Positions 1 to 10,795 of a stretch of DNA of 64,000 nucleotides are shown here, piece by piece (the stretch's first letter is position 1; every line of letters starts with the position of its first letter). The notes beneath the pieces are model-generated. The model had not been told where the DNA came from. It was given only the letters and a program-made list of their open reading frames with translations, and searched no databases. The stretch lies in contig JACKQL020000010.1 of the NCBI GenBank assembly GCA_018296165.2, forward strand, positions 496,001 through 560,000, in the 5' to 3' direction. The stretch is from Termitomyces sp. T153. Its lineage: Eukaryota; Basidiomycota; Agaricomycetes; Agaricales; Lyophyllaceae. The translations under genes and the position numbers were made by a program.

Positions 1-365
1 TAGCATGCCAAGCAGTGGGGTTGTTGTTCATATTAGTGATTGTTGAGATTGGCAAAGGAGGGAGGTTTATGGGCAACGAGGGGATAGATTGGGCTTCTGG
101 GAAGAAGATAGAGTTGGTAGGAGTGAAAAGAGAAAGGGATGCATCAAGGAAGCTTTCTATAAAGGCACCTAGAAAATTGGCAAGGATTTTGCTAATGTCA
201 CAAAGGCTTCTGGCAGTTTCAAATTTGTCAGCAAGAGGTCTAGGACAGGTTGCTGGCGAAGAGCACTGAGGGGTCAAGAAGGAAGACTGGGGTAATTTGA
301 TAAGGTTTTCCAAGTGACGTTTTGCTTGAGCTCTGGTTTCTGGCAGAATGGTTAACTTCAAATTC
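1..365 (-). pseudogene. gag N-terminal fragment (element A)
   Basis: The minus strand matches the N-terminal gag regions of B and C, including the stretch before the I-A-N-M-N-N-D segment. The frame is broken by stops, so this copy is dead. It encodes the unstructured, proline-rich start of gag; the capsid and zinc knuckle are outside the window. No good ATG is visible at the start of this gag in any of the three copies, so the start is uncertain. Confidence 0.7.
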
Positions 366-386
366 CCTCACAGTGGGCTCCAAAGA

Positions 387-1310
387 TGATGTGCTCTTAT
401 GCCACCTAGTGCCATGCAGGACACCTAAAAAGAGAGAACCTAACACTAGTCACTAGATAGGGTAGCTGGCAGTAGGAAGTTAATAGTTGAGGGCGAGTCA
501 GTAACCATCCCAGAGAACAAGAGCAAAAGTTGGATTGTATGGTGAAGTTGGAAGGATTGTTATCGCTATCCTGAGTTGTTGTAAACTGGTTGCTAGCCAC
601 AGTTGCTAATGTTGCTAAGTTGAAATAATGCAAAGGGCACCCATAGTTGGTACCACACTAGATTGAGGTCAAAGGTGATAGGACTTGTCACTAAGTTGAA
701 GTCAATGGCAAGTAAGGAATAGAGGGAAAGTATAGGCAAAGTGAAATCTCAAGCTGATAGGCTTAGAGATAGATGGATTCAGTTCAAGGGGGATCTATCC
801 GAGTTGATTCTCTTGTCCAAGTGTCTATGTACAGGCAGTATTTATATGGTTCCAAAGTATAGTATGGGAAAGTAAGCAAATAGTTGCTACTAGTGACAGT
901 GTCTGTCAACATGTTTATGGTCCATACAAGGCATCAGTCTGTAACTAGGTAAAAAAAAAACCATAAGTGAAGTCTCTGACATGTAGATGCCATTCAAATA
1001 TGTTGGTCAACTCGACAAAGGGAATGATAGCAAAAAGGTATGCATCTGGCAATATGTCCATATATAGGGAGATAATGCTGTTTTGTCCCCAGAGTCACTA
1101 AGATTGCTAAAGTCAGGGTCTAGGCCTTGCTGATCTAGGCCCAAGTTCTAGGCTCCACATGCTAAAGTCCTGTGCTAAGGCTACCTCAGTCCAGACCTTA
1201 GGCTAGGCCCCACATGCTAAGTGTCATGACTTGTGCCAAATTTAAAATAGTCAGCTGCCACTAAGTCCAAAATGCCAAAAATGGTGCTCAGCAACAACTG
1301 GAACTCATTA
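387..1310 (-). repeat. LTR1, 5' LTR of element A
   Basis: Sense strand starts near 1310 and ends ACATCA at 387, followed inward by the same primer-binding site as B and C. At 924 bases it is shorter than the 1062-1125 base LTRs of B and C, so it has internal deletions. It shares the TATA region, the YRAY-ending TAG motifs and the 3' end seen in other LTR1 copies. Confidence 0.85.
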
Positions 1311-2150
1311 GTGTCATCTGCATGGAAGAGTGAACATGGTTGTTGTATTAGAACTCAGCATCTGAGAGGAGCTTGTCCTAGTTGTCCTGCCTCTCATTAC
1401 AAAACAGGCAAAGATACTATTCCAGTTCCTGGTTAACATGTTCTATCTGTTCATCTGACTGAGGGTGATAGGCCATGGTGGTATGGAGCTTCACTCTCAG
1501 CAGGCAATACAGTTTCCAAGTAAATTCTGCTACAAACTAGGGGCCCCAGTCTGAGATGTACCCATCCAATAGACCATGGAGCTTTCAGACATTTTTGTAA
1601 TACAGGCTGGCTGCTTCCAAGGTGGAGCATGTGGTGTGGGTAGGAATTAAGTGAGCCTGTTTGCCATAGAGGTTCACTACTACTATCACAGCATTGTACC
1701 CATGAGCATTTGGGAGTTCCACAATGAAATCTACTGATGCAACACTTCACAAAGCAGTTAGAATAGGGTGTGAGTGGAGCTACTCCATAGGTGCCTGGCA
1801 GCAAGGCTTGGTGCAGAGGCAGAGATCACAAGTGCTAGTGTAGGTGCTACATAATCGGAAATTTGAGGCCACCAGTAATACCAGTATACCAGTTCCAATG
1901 TCCACCACCTTTCAGGATGTCTGGCTACTTGAGAGTTGTGATGTTGCTCCACAATGCATTGGCAAAGTTCTTGAATGTTAGGCATGTAGATGCATCCTCA
2001 GAAGGTCAGAAGTCCATCCTGAAGACCCCACTTATCTGTATGCACAGACTTTACTCTGCTTGCTTGTTGAGCTCATAGGGCATGTGCAGCCTGGGCAACA
2101 GCATCCTCTTGTGCAACCTCCCAGTTCTCTCTTTGGATGTCTCTGAGGAT
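1311..2150 (-). pseudogene. Integrase of gypsy element E (3' part)
   Basis: Integrase inserts retroelement cDNA. On the minus strand a zinc-binding H-H-C-C region (about 1985-1800) is followed by the catalytic core: V-D-F-I-V-E-L-P, then S-D-x-G-P-Q-F, then H-P-Q-S-D-E-Q-I-E-H. Several stops and frame changes break it. The coding stops at 1311, where element A inserted. The homologous fragment at 50704-50990 carries the same core motifs. The family is common in agaricomycete genomes by my recollection. Confidence 0.8.
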
Positions 2151-3433
2151 GTTTGCCTAGTCCCCTTGGACCACAATCCCTTCTAGAGCATGGATAGCAA
2201 AGAGCTCTGGCTTGAGGAGGACAATGTTGTCATTATCTCCTGCCCTTATGCCATGGTCAGCCTGCCTGGACAATGCATCAGGTTTGCCTATACTCTGTCC
2301 TGGCTTGTGATGCAGTGAGAAGTCAAAGTTGGCCAGATACAGGGACCACTGAGCTTGGCATTGATTTAGCTTCTTAGCCATGTGGAAGTATCCAGGTTCT
2401 TGTGGTTTGTCCAGACTTCAAACTTATGCCATGTGCCCTCAAGGAAATGCTGCCATTCTTCAAAGGACCAAATAATAGCAAGCATCTCCTTGTCATGGAT
2501 CTTGTAGTTCTGTTCTACTGTGTTAATGCTTTTGGAGTAAAAGGCTACTGGATGTCACTTGCCATCCTCCTTTGACTGCTGGGAGAGGACTGCTGTATTA
2601 CTTGGTTAGAGTAATACTAATAGTTCTGGGGCTTTCTTGAAGACTTAGGAAGTCCATTACAATTCCACACTGATGTCTTGAGAAATGTTTGAGGTTGAGG
2701 TTGTTTACTTCCAAAATATTACTATTCTCTTCCATTCATCTTCCTTCCCATTTGTATTCTTTCCCATTCATCCCCCCTTTATCTCCATTCAGTCAACATT
2801 CCCATCTGGTTATTCTTAGATCAGATCTAGATCTTGCTAGAATTGATGTCACTTAGGTGCTTTTGCCAGTCCCATGCTTTCCCTCCCATTACAGTGATTG
2901 GACTATTATTGAGTTGTATAGCCTAGTATAGTCCTTGTCCTATCCTGTTCTGTGTTTCTTCTAGTGTATTTCAAGGAGATAATGTTGCTGGAACTTGTTT
3001 TACCAGGAGGCTTACAGTTTTCAGCCTTAATAGATGTTTATTTTGACTTCTGGTGTTTTATTATGTTCCACTGGTGTGACAACATTGTATCACTGCTCCC
3101 ATAGCAAAATCCAAGCTATCTGCTTTCACTCAAAAGGCAGAGTCATCATCTGGAAACAAGAGGATGGGTTTTGAGGTAATAGCTTGTTTGAGGGTGTCAA
3201 AGGCAGCTTGCTGTGGAGCCTCCCATTGCCATGCTGCATTCCCTTGCCTGTGAGATCAAAGAGGGGTTGGGCATGGTGGGAAAAGTCCTGTATGAACCTC
3301 TGGTAGAAGTTGACAAATCCAAGAAAGGCCTGTACTTCTTTCTACTTCCTTGGCTCTAGCCACTCTGCTACACCTGCCACTTTAATGGAGTCCATCTCAG
3401 CCATTCCATGTGAGATGATCAATCCTAGGTACT
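2151..3433 (-). pseudogene. RT thumb and RNase H of gypsy element E
   Basis: Minus strand: Y-L-G-L-I-I-S-H-G followed by [16 protein letters not shown] (about 3430-3270), the conserved end of gypsy RT. RNase H follows, ending in W-S-L-Y-L-A-N-F-D-F with H-K-P-G and D-A-L-S-R (2381-2157). Frames are broken. The first half of the same RT ends ...T-K-V-E-Y at 41541, so the gene was split by the insertion of D; the joint duplicates GTACT at 3429-3433. Confidence 0.85.
3429..3433. repeat. Target-site duplication GTACT, left copy
   Basis: GTACT directly precedes the LTR2 end TGTCAGG at 3434. The same five bases follow the far LTR2 end at 41540. Removing everything between restores the RT frame of element E across the joint, so this marks the original insertion of D. 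Confidence 0.9.
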
Positions 3434-4038
3434 TGTCAGGTTCCACTGACTACAGGGGCTCAGCTACACTGGGCAAGTCCTTACTAGGCAGACACAATGT
3501 CCTGCACTTATAACCTAGTGCTCTGGGAGTAGTGTGGACTAGAGGGACTTGCAAAGGGGAGCAAGAGAAGTGGTCTGAGCAAGTCCAGAGTGGTCTGGAA
3601 AGTCTAAGACCAAGTATATATTAAATGTTGGGCTTGGGCAGGTGTCAGAAACAAGTTTGTAGGCATGCAAATAGAATGTGGGATAAGCAGAGGTGTTGTG
3701 AATGAAGGGAGCAGAGCTGGGGTTTGATGGGGGATCAATCAAGACTGATGGGTCCCTGGGCTGAGTGAAGGGCAAGGTCTGGAGTTGTTGTAAGAATGTT
3801 TGGGGGTTGTAGCATGTGTGCAGAGTTCATACTGATGGTGGGGGGAAGGGGCTTAGGAAAACAAAGAAAATAGAGACAGTTGAGGTGAGATGGAAATGAG
3901 ACAAGATGGAACAGAGACAAGAAATAGATTCAAGGCTAAAGACAGAAACAGAGACAGAAAGAAACACAAGACACAGGTAACCAGTTAATGTAATATCAAG
4001 ACTAGAGTACAAGGAGCTACTCTACAACTTATGTACTG
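3434..4038 (-). repeat. LTR2 half-copy, left outer end of element D
   Basis: Matches the first half of the solo LTR2 at 9619-10790. Sense orientation is minus, judged from element D, where the polypurine tract precedes TGTCATGACC. It is cut at the TATA region by copy B; the last four bases, ACTG (4035-4038), are the target duplication of that insertion, matched as CAGT at 26930-26933. The other half of this LTR is now at 26486-26933. Confidence 0.88.
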
Positions 4039-5100
4039 TGATAAGACCCAGTTGTCACTGAGCACCATTTTTGGCATTTTGGACTTAGTGGCAGCTGGCT
4101 AATTTTTGGCATAAGTCATGACACTCAGCACATGGGGCCCAGCCCAGGTCTGGATTGACATAGCCCTCACATGGGATCTTAGCAACCACAAGACTTATTG
4201 ATCACAAGGAATATCATATGGAGCCTGGACTTTGAGTCTAGGACAGTAAGGCCGAGACCTTTTCTAGTGATGATTATTAGCAACCCTGGTGACTCTTTGG
4301 CAACAAAACGGCTTTCTCTTACCATATATGGACATATTGACAGATGTGTATTGATATCGGACTCACTCTCTTTTTGGGTTTCACAATTATACACCACAGA
4401 GACTTTGCTTATAGTTTTTGCTTAGTTACAGACTGACACCTCATATGAACCATAAATACATTGACAGATGCCATTGCTAGTGGCAACTATTTGCTTACTT
4501 TCCCATACTATACTTTTAAATCATATCAATACTGCCTGTACATAGACACTTCATCATCAAATCAAATAAATCCCCCTTGAACCCAATCCATCTATCTCTA
4601 AGCTTACCAGCTTGAGATTTCACTTTGCCTCTATCTTCACTCTATTCCTTTACCCACCATTGACTTTGAATTAGTAACAAGTCTTATTAACTTTGACTTT
4701 GACCTAGTGTGGTGCCAACTATGAGTGCTCTTTGTGTTATCTCGACTTAGCAATGCTAGCAACTAGTTTATGTTTGTCCCCCTGATTCTGTCTCCCTATT
4801 ACTGTTTCCCCCTTTCTATTACATTCCCTCACTCCCCTACCACTGTCTAGAGTTTGCTCTTGTCTGAGTGACGTTCTCTGCCTTTACCCATTCCCCTTTC
4901 CGTCACTAGCAACTTAAGCTAGTGATAGCACCTCCTTTTAACTTCACCTTATAACACAGCACTCACTCTTGTTCTCTGGGACAGTTACTGACTTGCCCTC
5001 TACTATTAATTCCCTACTGCCAGCTACCCTATCTAGTGACTAGTGTTGGGTCCTCTTTTTAGATTTCCTGCATGGCACTAGGTGGCATAGGAGCACATCA
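4039..5100 (+). repeat. LTR1 subtype 1, 5' LTR of copy B
   Basis: TGATAAGACC...GAGCACATCA, 1062 bases. It is nearly identical, apart from CpG-type transitions, to the reverse complement of 26934-27998, and clearly less like the other LTR of its own element. A TATA-like site, weakened here, lies near 4524 before the CTGTACATAGAC segment shared by all LTR1 copies. Confidence 0.9.
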
Positions 5101-5103
5101 TTT

Positions 5104-5121
5104 TGGAGCCCACTATGAAGG
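5104..5121 (+). other. Primer-binding site of copy B
   Basis: TGGAGCCCACTATGAAGG starts three bases after the LTR end, the usual place for a tRNA primer site, and begins with TGG to pair with tRNA CCA. Copy C has the less decayed form at 36857-36876. I cannot name the tRNA. Confidence 0.7.
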
Positions 5122-6985
5122 CATTTGAAGTTAACCATTCCACCAAAAACCAGAGCTCAAGCAAAACATTGCTTAGAAAACCTTGATGAACTACCCCAGT
5201 CTTCCTTTTCTACCCCTCAGCACTATTTGCCAGCAACCTGCCCTTGACCTCTTGCCAACAAACTCAAAACCACTAGAAATCTTTGTAACATTAGCAAAAT
5301 CCTTGCCAATTTTCTAGGAGCCTTTATCAAAAGCTTCCTTGATGCACCCCTTTCATCTTTAATCCCTACTGACTCAATCTTCTTCCCAGAAGCCCAATCT
5401 ATCCCCTCCTTGCCAATTAACCCCCCTCCTCTGCCAATTCCAACAATTGCTAATATGAACAATGACCCCACTGCTCGGCGTGCTAGAATGCCACCACACA
5501 ATGATACTACTGTGCCTAAATGGGATGAGAGTCACCCTAGGGAGCTCCCCCAATACTTTAAAGAACTGGAATACCTTTTTGCTGACTGCAGCATTGCTGA
5601 CAACACTTAAAAGAAGGAGTACACATCTAGATACATCTCTTACAACACAGTGGAAACCTGGCTTGGCTTACCTGAATTTGGCAACAACATTATCATTGGC
5701 AACAATGCTCCCCAACCTTACACTTACCAAGAATGGAAGGCAGCAGTGCTTAGGTTGTACCCTGGTGCTGATGCTAGTGCTCATTATAATCTTGGCGACT
5801 TGGAATGACTTGTCAATCAGACTTTCAACAGCAGCTTAGTGACTTTTGGCAGGTTCTCGGACTACTACAGGGATTTCCAATGTATTGCCAGATGGTTGCT
5901 TGCTAATGGCAAACTCTATTATAATGAGGAATGTCACTTATTCTAACAAGGTATCCCTATGTCACTTTGGTCCAAAATTGTTCACTGTCTCAAAATCACT
6001 CTTCCTGACCACCATCCTGAGGACCCTTACAAAGTTGACCAAGTCTTTGAAGGCACTAAGTTGGTTTTGAAGGGAGCAGACACCTCTACAACCAAGACCA
6101 GCAATGGCACCAGTGGTATTTCTTTGCTGTTGCCAATTGCTAATGCACTGGTTCCCCCATCACCTATGCCTAAGCAGGAAACTTTGGAATTAGCAACAAC
6201 CACAGCAATTATCAGCACCTTAGAATGCTTGGAAGCCCTCTTAACCCATGGTAACACTCAACCTCACCAACACTTCACCAATAACACTTGTCACTTCTGT
6301 GGTGAAACCAGTCACACTATAGTCCAAGGCACTTGTATGAAATTGGAGCAAATGATTCAACAGGGTAAGATCCATTGCAATGCTGAAGGCAAGATCATTT
6401 TGCCGTCAGGTGCTATGATCCCAAATTATTTTGGCAAGCAACTATATATGGAACACATTGAGGAATGGCACAGGCTTAACCCAGACCAAATTGTTACTGG
6501 CAAACTCTCTTCCAATGTGAATCCAGACCCAGATCAAGCAGCTATGCAACAGTCACTAATTCATAAGGTAATGCAACAGGATGTTGCTATGGGCTGAGCG
6601 CTAAGCAAGGAAGAACAGATCAAGGCCTTAGAATGCAAACTCTTTGCACACAGGTGACCTGGCAAAAAGTTTGATGATGTACAAGTTCCCCACATGGCAT
6701 ATCAACCTGCAAACAATACCCCCAAGGTAACCCCCTCAACTAGTGACACTTTGGCAACTCCATCCCCTTCCAATTCTATGCCAGCTCCTGCTGCTAAGCC
6801 TGCAGACAAAGGCAAAGCACATGAATGTACTGTTGCTAACAAACAACCACTCATCACTAAGGTACCCATCGCTCAGCCTCCTATCCACCTGTTTTCTGGC
6901 ATCCCTGGTTGTTATATCCCTCCCGCTAATAGGGATTTCTCTGCCCCTGATAGGTCTAATGACAGTGCATATCAAACTATGTTAC
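5122..6985 (+). pseudogene. gag of copy B
   Basis: Gag packages the element RNA. One frame runs through most of this stretch, with in-frame stops near 5608, 5806 and 5945; copy C has sense codons at the first two. Order: proline-rich N-terminus, a capsid-like region with P-R-E-L-P-Q-Y-F-K-E-L-E-Y (5540-5590) and W-K-A-A-V-L-R-L-Y-P-G (5735-5765), then a zinc knuckle at 6289-6336 with spacing CX2CX4HX6C, two longer than the usual last gap. A Ser/Pro/Lys linker follows to about 6985, where the frame shifts into the protease part. Two further stops lie at 6596 and 6657. Confidence 0.8.
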
Positions 6986-7740
6986 AACATTGAGCAGTTC
7001 AAAGCAGTCTTTGAATGGGTTTTAAGCACCAAGGTTACAGTATCAGTTGGTGAACTTTGCTCAGTATCACAGGACATCTGGAATCAGTTTAGAACAGCAG
7101 TTACGCCCAAACAACTAGTAGGTGCTAGCGCTAATATGGTACAAGACCCCAGCAACATTTTTGAAGATATATTGCTGACTTTTGCTATTGAAGAACCCCA
7201 GTTTTTGCTAGGATTCAACATCAATACTGCTAATGGACTTACCTCAGATAAGGCACCTTTTGCATCTGTTGACCCTGTCAAAGCCTACATCGATTCACTA
7301 CCCCATGGAGAAGAGCCTGTGGTGCTCACTGTTGCTAAGGATTCTCAGTCACTTCATACCGTCATGATGCTGATTGACAACAAAGAGGAAGTGGAATGCA
7401 TTCATGACAGTGGCTCTCAGATTATCTCGATGTAAGCAGAAATTGCCAGTGACCTTGGACTATCCTACAATCCCAACATAATTTTAAACATGCAGAGCGC
7501 TAATGGCACCATGGACCAATTGCTAGAACTCACTCAAAACGTACCATGTACTATTGGCAACATTATGGTTTATCTCCAAATCCACGTTTTATGGTCTCCC
7601 ACCTACAACATTCTACTTGGATGCCCCTTTGATGTATTAACTCAAAGTATGGTCAGCATGCTTAGCAATGTCAAAACTACTATAACAATCACGGACCCCA
7701 ATACTGGCCAATGGTGCACTATCCCTACCTTTCCTCGCGG
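6986..7740 (+). pseudogene. Retropepsin region of copy B
   Basis: The leader contains V-F-E-W-V-L-S-T-K and is followed by the protease: H-D-S-G-S-Q near 7405-7422 (catalytic Asp-Ser-Gly), N-M-Q-S-A-N-G-T-M-D-Q at 7488-7520, then Y-N-I-L-L-G-C-P-F-D-V-L at 7605-7640 (the I-L-G flap partner). A TAA right after I-I-S-M (7433) interrupts it, and the same stop is present in copy C (34685). Positions 7053 onward lie in the tract nearly identical to C. Confidence 0.8.
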
Positions 7741-8563
7741 CAAATCCAAAAGGAACCACCACCAGAATGTTTGCTTTGAAACAGAAGCACCCCATTGCTT
7801 TCATTGCTGAAGGCATTGATGAAGAAGATAGCGACATAGCAATTGTTATCAGCTATGACCATTCAACTGGTCTAGTGACTTGTATAGCTTTTTCTGATTT
7901 GGACAAAGACATTATACTTACTAATTCTGACACACAGACCAACCCCATGCTAGCATATCTTTATGCTACTGCTAGTGACCTTTCTGATTTGTCCCTTCCA
8001 CCTCATTCTTATGTTGTTTCTACTGATACATCTAATCCCTTGATTCTTGGACAGACTTTACCCCTTGATATGAACAATACAGACACTACCCCCACCTATG
8101 TTAACATTCCATTCCCCACTCAACTTGTTGCTAACAAACCCCCTAAGCAATAAGGAGTCCAGGTAAAGAAGTACAAGCCCGTCACTATGAAAACCAAACC
8201 AGTCACCAGCCACATTAGTGAGGATTTTCAAATCGAGCACCAGATTATTGGTGATCCACTAGTGATGATCCCTCCACTCTATTCTAACCTGCCACCTTTT
8301 GTCCCAACAAAGCGATTCACTAGCAAACAACAAGCAAAACTCATCAAGGACCACAACATAGGCTTTCTCACTAGCAATGAAATTAAAGTGCTGGTTGACA
8401 TGGTCACCAAGCAGGAAAAGGCTTTTGCCTGGGAAGACTCTGAAAAAGGAAGCTTATGCCCCAACTTCTTCCTGCCAGTATGCATACTGACAATACCTCA
8501 CATACCTTGGGTTCAGCACAACCATCCCATACCCCCAGGGCTAGAAAAGGAAGTATGCAAGAT
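7053..8563 (+). repeat. Near-identical tract shared with copy C (33554-35068)
   Basis: Over about 1.5 kb B and C match almost base for base, sharing even a TAA stop and a frameshift near 7767. On either side they differ at roughly one residue in five. The left edge is near 7053. The right edge is exactly after AAGTATGCAAGAT at 8563, which is also where C jumps to unrelated downstream sequence. Confidence 0.85.
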
Positions 8564-9003
8564 TGTTGCTAACAAACCCCCTAAGTGAAGAGGAGTTCAA
8601 GTAAAGAAGAAGTACAAACCAGTCGCCATGAAAACCAAACCAGTCGCCAGCCACATTAGCGAGGATTTCTGAATCAAGTGCCAGATTATTGGCAATCTGC
8701 TAGCAACAATCCCTCAGCTCAATCCAAATCCACCACCTTTTGTCCTGACAAAGCGATTCACTAGTGAACAACAAGTGAAACTTGTTAAGGACCACAACAC
8801 AGGATTCCTCACTACCAGCAAAATCAATGTACTAGTTGACATGGTCACTAAGCAGGAGAAAGCTTTTGCTTGGGAAGATTCCAAATGAGGGAGTTTGCAC
8901 CCCAACTTTTTCCTGCCAGTACACATACTGACAATTCTGCATGTACCATGGGTCCAGCATAATTGCCCCATACCCCCAGGACTAGAAAAGGAAGTATGTG
9001 AGA
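7741..9003 (+). pseudogene. pol linker region upstream of RT, partly duplicated
   Basis: Acidic linker (E-G-I-D-E-E-D-S-D-I, from 7809) leads to the conserved pre-RT block: F-T-S-K-Q-Q-A-K-L, E-K-A-F-A-W-E-D, then I-P-P-G-L-E-K-E-V-C at 8530-8560. The block occurs twice, 8126-8563 and 8564-9003. The first copy is like C; the second is diverged and carries its own stops (8586, 8669, 8886). The linker frame is shifted relative to the protease frame at about 7767. Confidence 0.8.
8126..9003 (+). repeat. Tandem duplication in pol, two units of about 440 bases
   Basis: Units 8126-8563 and 8564-9003 both start TGTTGCTAACAAACCCCCTA and end in E-K-E-V-C. The units are diverged from each other, although unit 1 is nearly identical to C, so this is not a recent simple duplication: it joins two different parental copies. 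Confidence 0.85.
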
Positions 9004-9618
9004 TGATTCGTGACAATATAGCGCTGGTGTTTACAAACCTTCGAACTCCACTTATCACTCGCGATGGTTTTGTGTTCTCAAGAAGAATGGTAAGCTCAGA
9101 ATTGTGCACAGTCTTGAGCCACTAAACTATGTCATCATTCACCATTCTGGAGTACCACTCTTTCCAGACCATGTTGCAGAATCTTTTGCTGGACGCATCT
9201 GTGGTGCCACTCTCAACCTCTACATTGGCTATGATGAGCAACTTATCAACCCCGCTTCACATGACTTAACAACATTCCAGACTCTGTTTGGTGCTCTTTG
9301 CTTAGTAACCTTGCCAATGGGATGGACCAACTCTGTGCCTATTTTTCACAATGACATTACTTTCATTTTGCAGCCAGAAATCCCCCATAACATGCTCAGC
9401 TTTATTGATGATGTTGGCACTAAAGGACCCAAGGACTGGAAGATCATTAACAGTAAACCCACTAAGCATCCCGCTAATCCAAACATTTGCCTAGCACTAT
9501 AGGAGTTCTTTGAGCTTCTCAACAGGGTTCTCCAGCGAATGAAATATTGCGGTGGCACTTTTTCTGGTCACAAACTTGTTCTTTGTGCCCCGACTTTCAA
9601 GATTCTAGGTCATGTTTG
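9004..9618 (+). pseudogene. Reverse transcriptase, N-terminal part (copy B)
   Basis: Copies element RNA into DNA. Visible blocks: K-L-R-I-V-H-S-L-E-P-L-N (9090-9130), L-T-T-F-Q-T-L-F-G-A-L (9265-9300), L-P-M-G-W-T-N-S-V-P-I-F (9310-9345) and S-F-I-D-D-V at 9398-9415, the YxDD box with both Asp kept. It is the only RT in the window with that box intact. Stops and a frameshift near 9030-9100 break it. A solo LTR2 interrupts the gene at 9618; GTTTG (9614-9618) is repeated at 10791-10795. Confidence 0.85.
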
Positions 9619-10171
9619 TGTCAGGTTCCGCTGACCTCAGGGGCTCAGCTGCACTGGGCGAGTCCTTACTAGGCGGGTGTGATCCCCTTGCACTGGCGAC
9701 CAAACACTCAAAAGTGTTCTGGGCACTAATGGCTTGTGCGGATAGTCGGTGGGATGTGATCCGGACAGATCCAGGGAGGTCCGGAGAAGTTGGATTGCAA
9801 GGAAACGGGACAGGCTTGGCGGGGTTCAGGCAGAAGACCATATGGGGGATTCACAGAAGCAAAGGAGTAGGTGGCTGTGCAATCAATGGGAGCGGAGCCG
9901 GGGTTTGATGGGAGATCAATTGGAGTTGATGGAGTCTGGGACCGAGTGAAGAGCGAGGTTCAGACCTGGTGAAAGAGTGTTGGGGTTTGTAATCATAATC
10001 ATGGAGTTTGTGAGGTTGTTAAGGTTGATGAAGACTTGGGCACAACAGCCGGACAGAGTCACTGAGACAGCGTCAGACAAAATGGAATGGAGTCGATATG
10101 GAACAAGAGTAGATTCAGGTGGAGATACGAAACAATAACGAGAATGATAACAAAGTGGAGACAAGACAAGA

Positions 10172-10228
10172 CTGGGAGACTGAGATAAGACCGGGAGACT
10201 GAGATAAGACTGGGAGACTGAGATAAGA
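10172..10228. repeat. 19-base minisatellite in LTR2
   Basis: Three tandem units of CYGGGAGACTGAGATAAGA, near perfect. The solo LTR2 at 31238 has about two units (from 31790), so the array varies between copies. Confidence 0.9.
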
Positions 10229-10318
10229 AAACAAGACACAAAACATGAAAAGGAAACAATCAGACCATAGGTAATGTTAAGCAATATCAAGACTAGAGTA
10301 CGAAGAGCTACTCGACGT

Positions 10319-10326
10319 CTTATATA
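10319..10326 (-). promoter_or_regulatory. TATA box of LTR2
   Basis: TATATAAG on the sense strand, roughly 460 bases into the 1.17 kb LTR, the right kind of place for the U3/R border. In the two LTR2s of element D the LTR1 copies inserted directly at the two edges of this box. Confidence 0.6.
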
Positions 10327-10614
10327 CTGACTACCAGAGAACTTTGGGGTATGTTGGCTGCGGTGGCAGGGCTTGGCGGAGCTTGATGGAGTGGGCAGGT
10401 GTTGGTTGCAATCGAGGGTCAGGCCACGCTGATATGTTGATGGGATCATTTGGGAATGTGAGTCGCCCCAAGGTTGTTGTGATACTCTGGAATGGGTTGG
10501 AGGAACCAGGGTGTTGAGTTGATGATGGGTGGTGAAGATCGGGAACAATGGGGGTGGTTCTTGGGGTTCGGGAGATCCAGGGTAAGTGTCAGTGGCTGCG
10601 GGGAAGGCGTCGAA

Positions 10615-10685
10615 GTTGGCCAGGGGGCCATCGGAGTTAGCCGGGGAGGCATCGGAGTTAGCCGGGGTTGCGTCGGGGCTAACCA
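10615..10685 (-). repeat. Degenerate 21-base repeats in LTR2 U3
   Basis: GGCATCGGAGTTAGCCGGGG-like units repeat here and, more decayed, at 32225-32280, 41370-41420 and 55985-56055. They lie upstream of the TATA box on the sense strand, so they could be activator sites; that role is inference. Confidence 0.55.
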
Positions 10686-10795
10686 AGATAGGCGTGGGGC
10701 ATGGGCGGAAGTTTGGTGGAGCATCAGGGGTTTTGGGGAATTGGGGAGTTGCTGGACAATGTGCGGGGGTCCAGGGGGTGGGTCGTGACAGTTTG

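Larger units (their letters stand above)
1..1310 (-). mobile_element. Element A: 5' end of an LTR1-family Ty3/gypsy retrotransposon
   Basis: Positions 1-386 match the 5' internal region of copies B (5101-5500, plus) and C (36500-36879, minus), and 387-1310 matches their LTR. Read on the minus strand the order is LTR, primer-binding site, gag start; the rest lies beyond the left edge. It interrupts the integrase of element E at 1310/1311. LTR1 copies elsewhere in the window make 4-base duplications, so GTGT at 1311-1314 should recur at the unseen end. Confidence 0.85.
9619..10790 (-). repeat. Solo LTR2 inserted in RT of copy B
   Basis: TGTCAGGTTCC...GGTCGTGACA, 1172 bases, flanked by GTTTG on both sides (9614-9618, 10791-10795). 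Sense is minus. Many CpGs survive, so it is younger than its surroundings. The sense strand has TATATAAG at 10326-10319. No internal region is present: a solo LTR left by LTR-LTR recombination. Confidence 0.93.

Noticed and set aside
3434..4038. LTR2 as a DNA transposon or MITE with TGTCA/TGACA inverted ends
   Set aside because: The ends are inverted and short, but D has LTR2 halves around gypsy pol with a polypurine tract before one of them, so it is an LTR. The 5-base duplications also fit.
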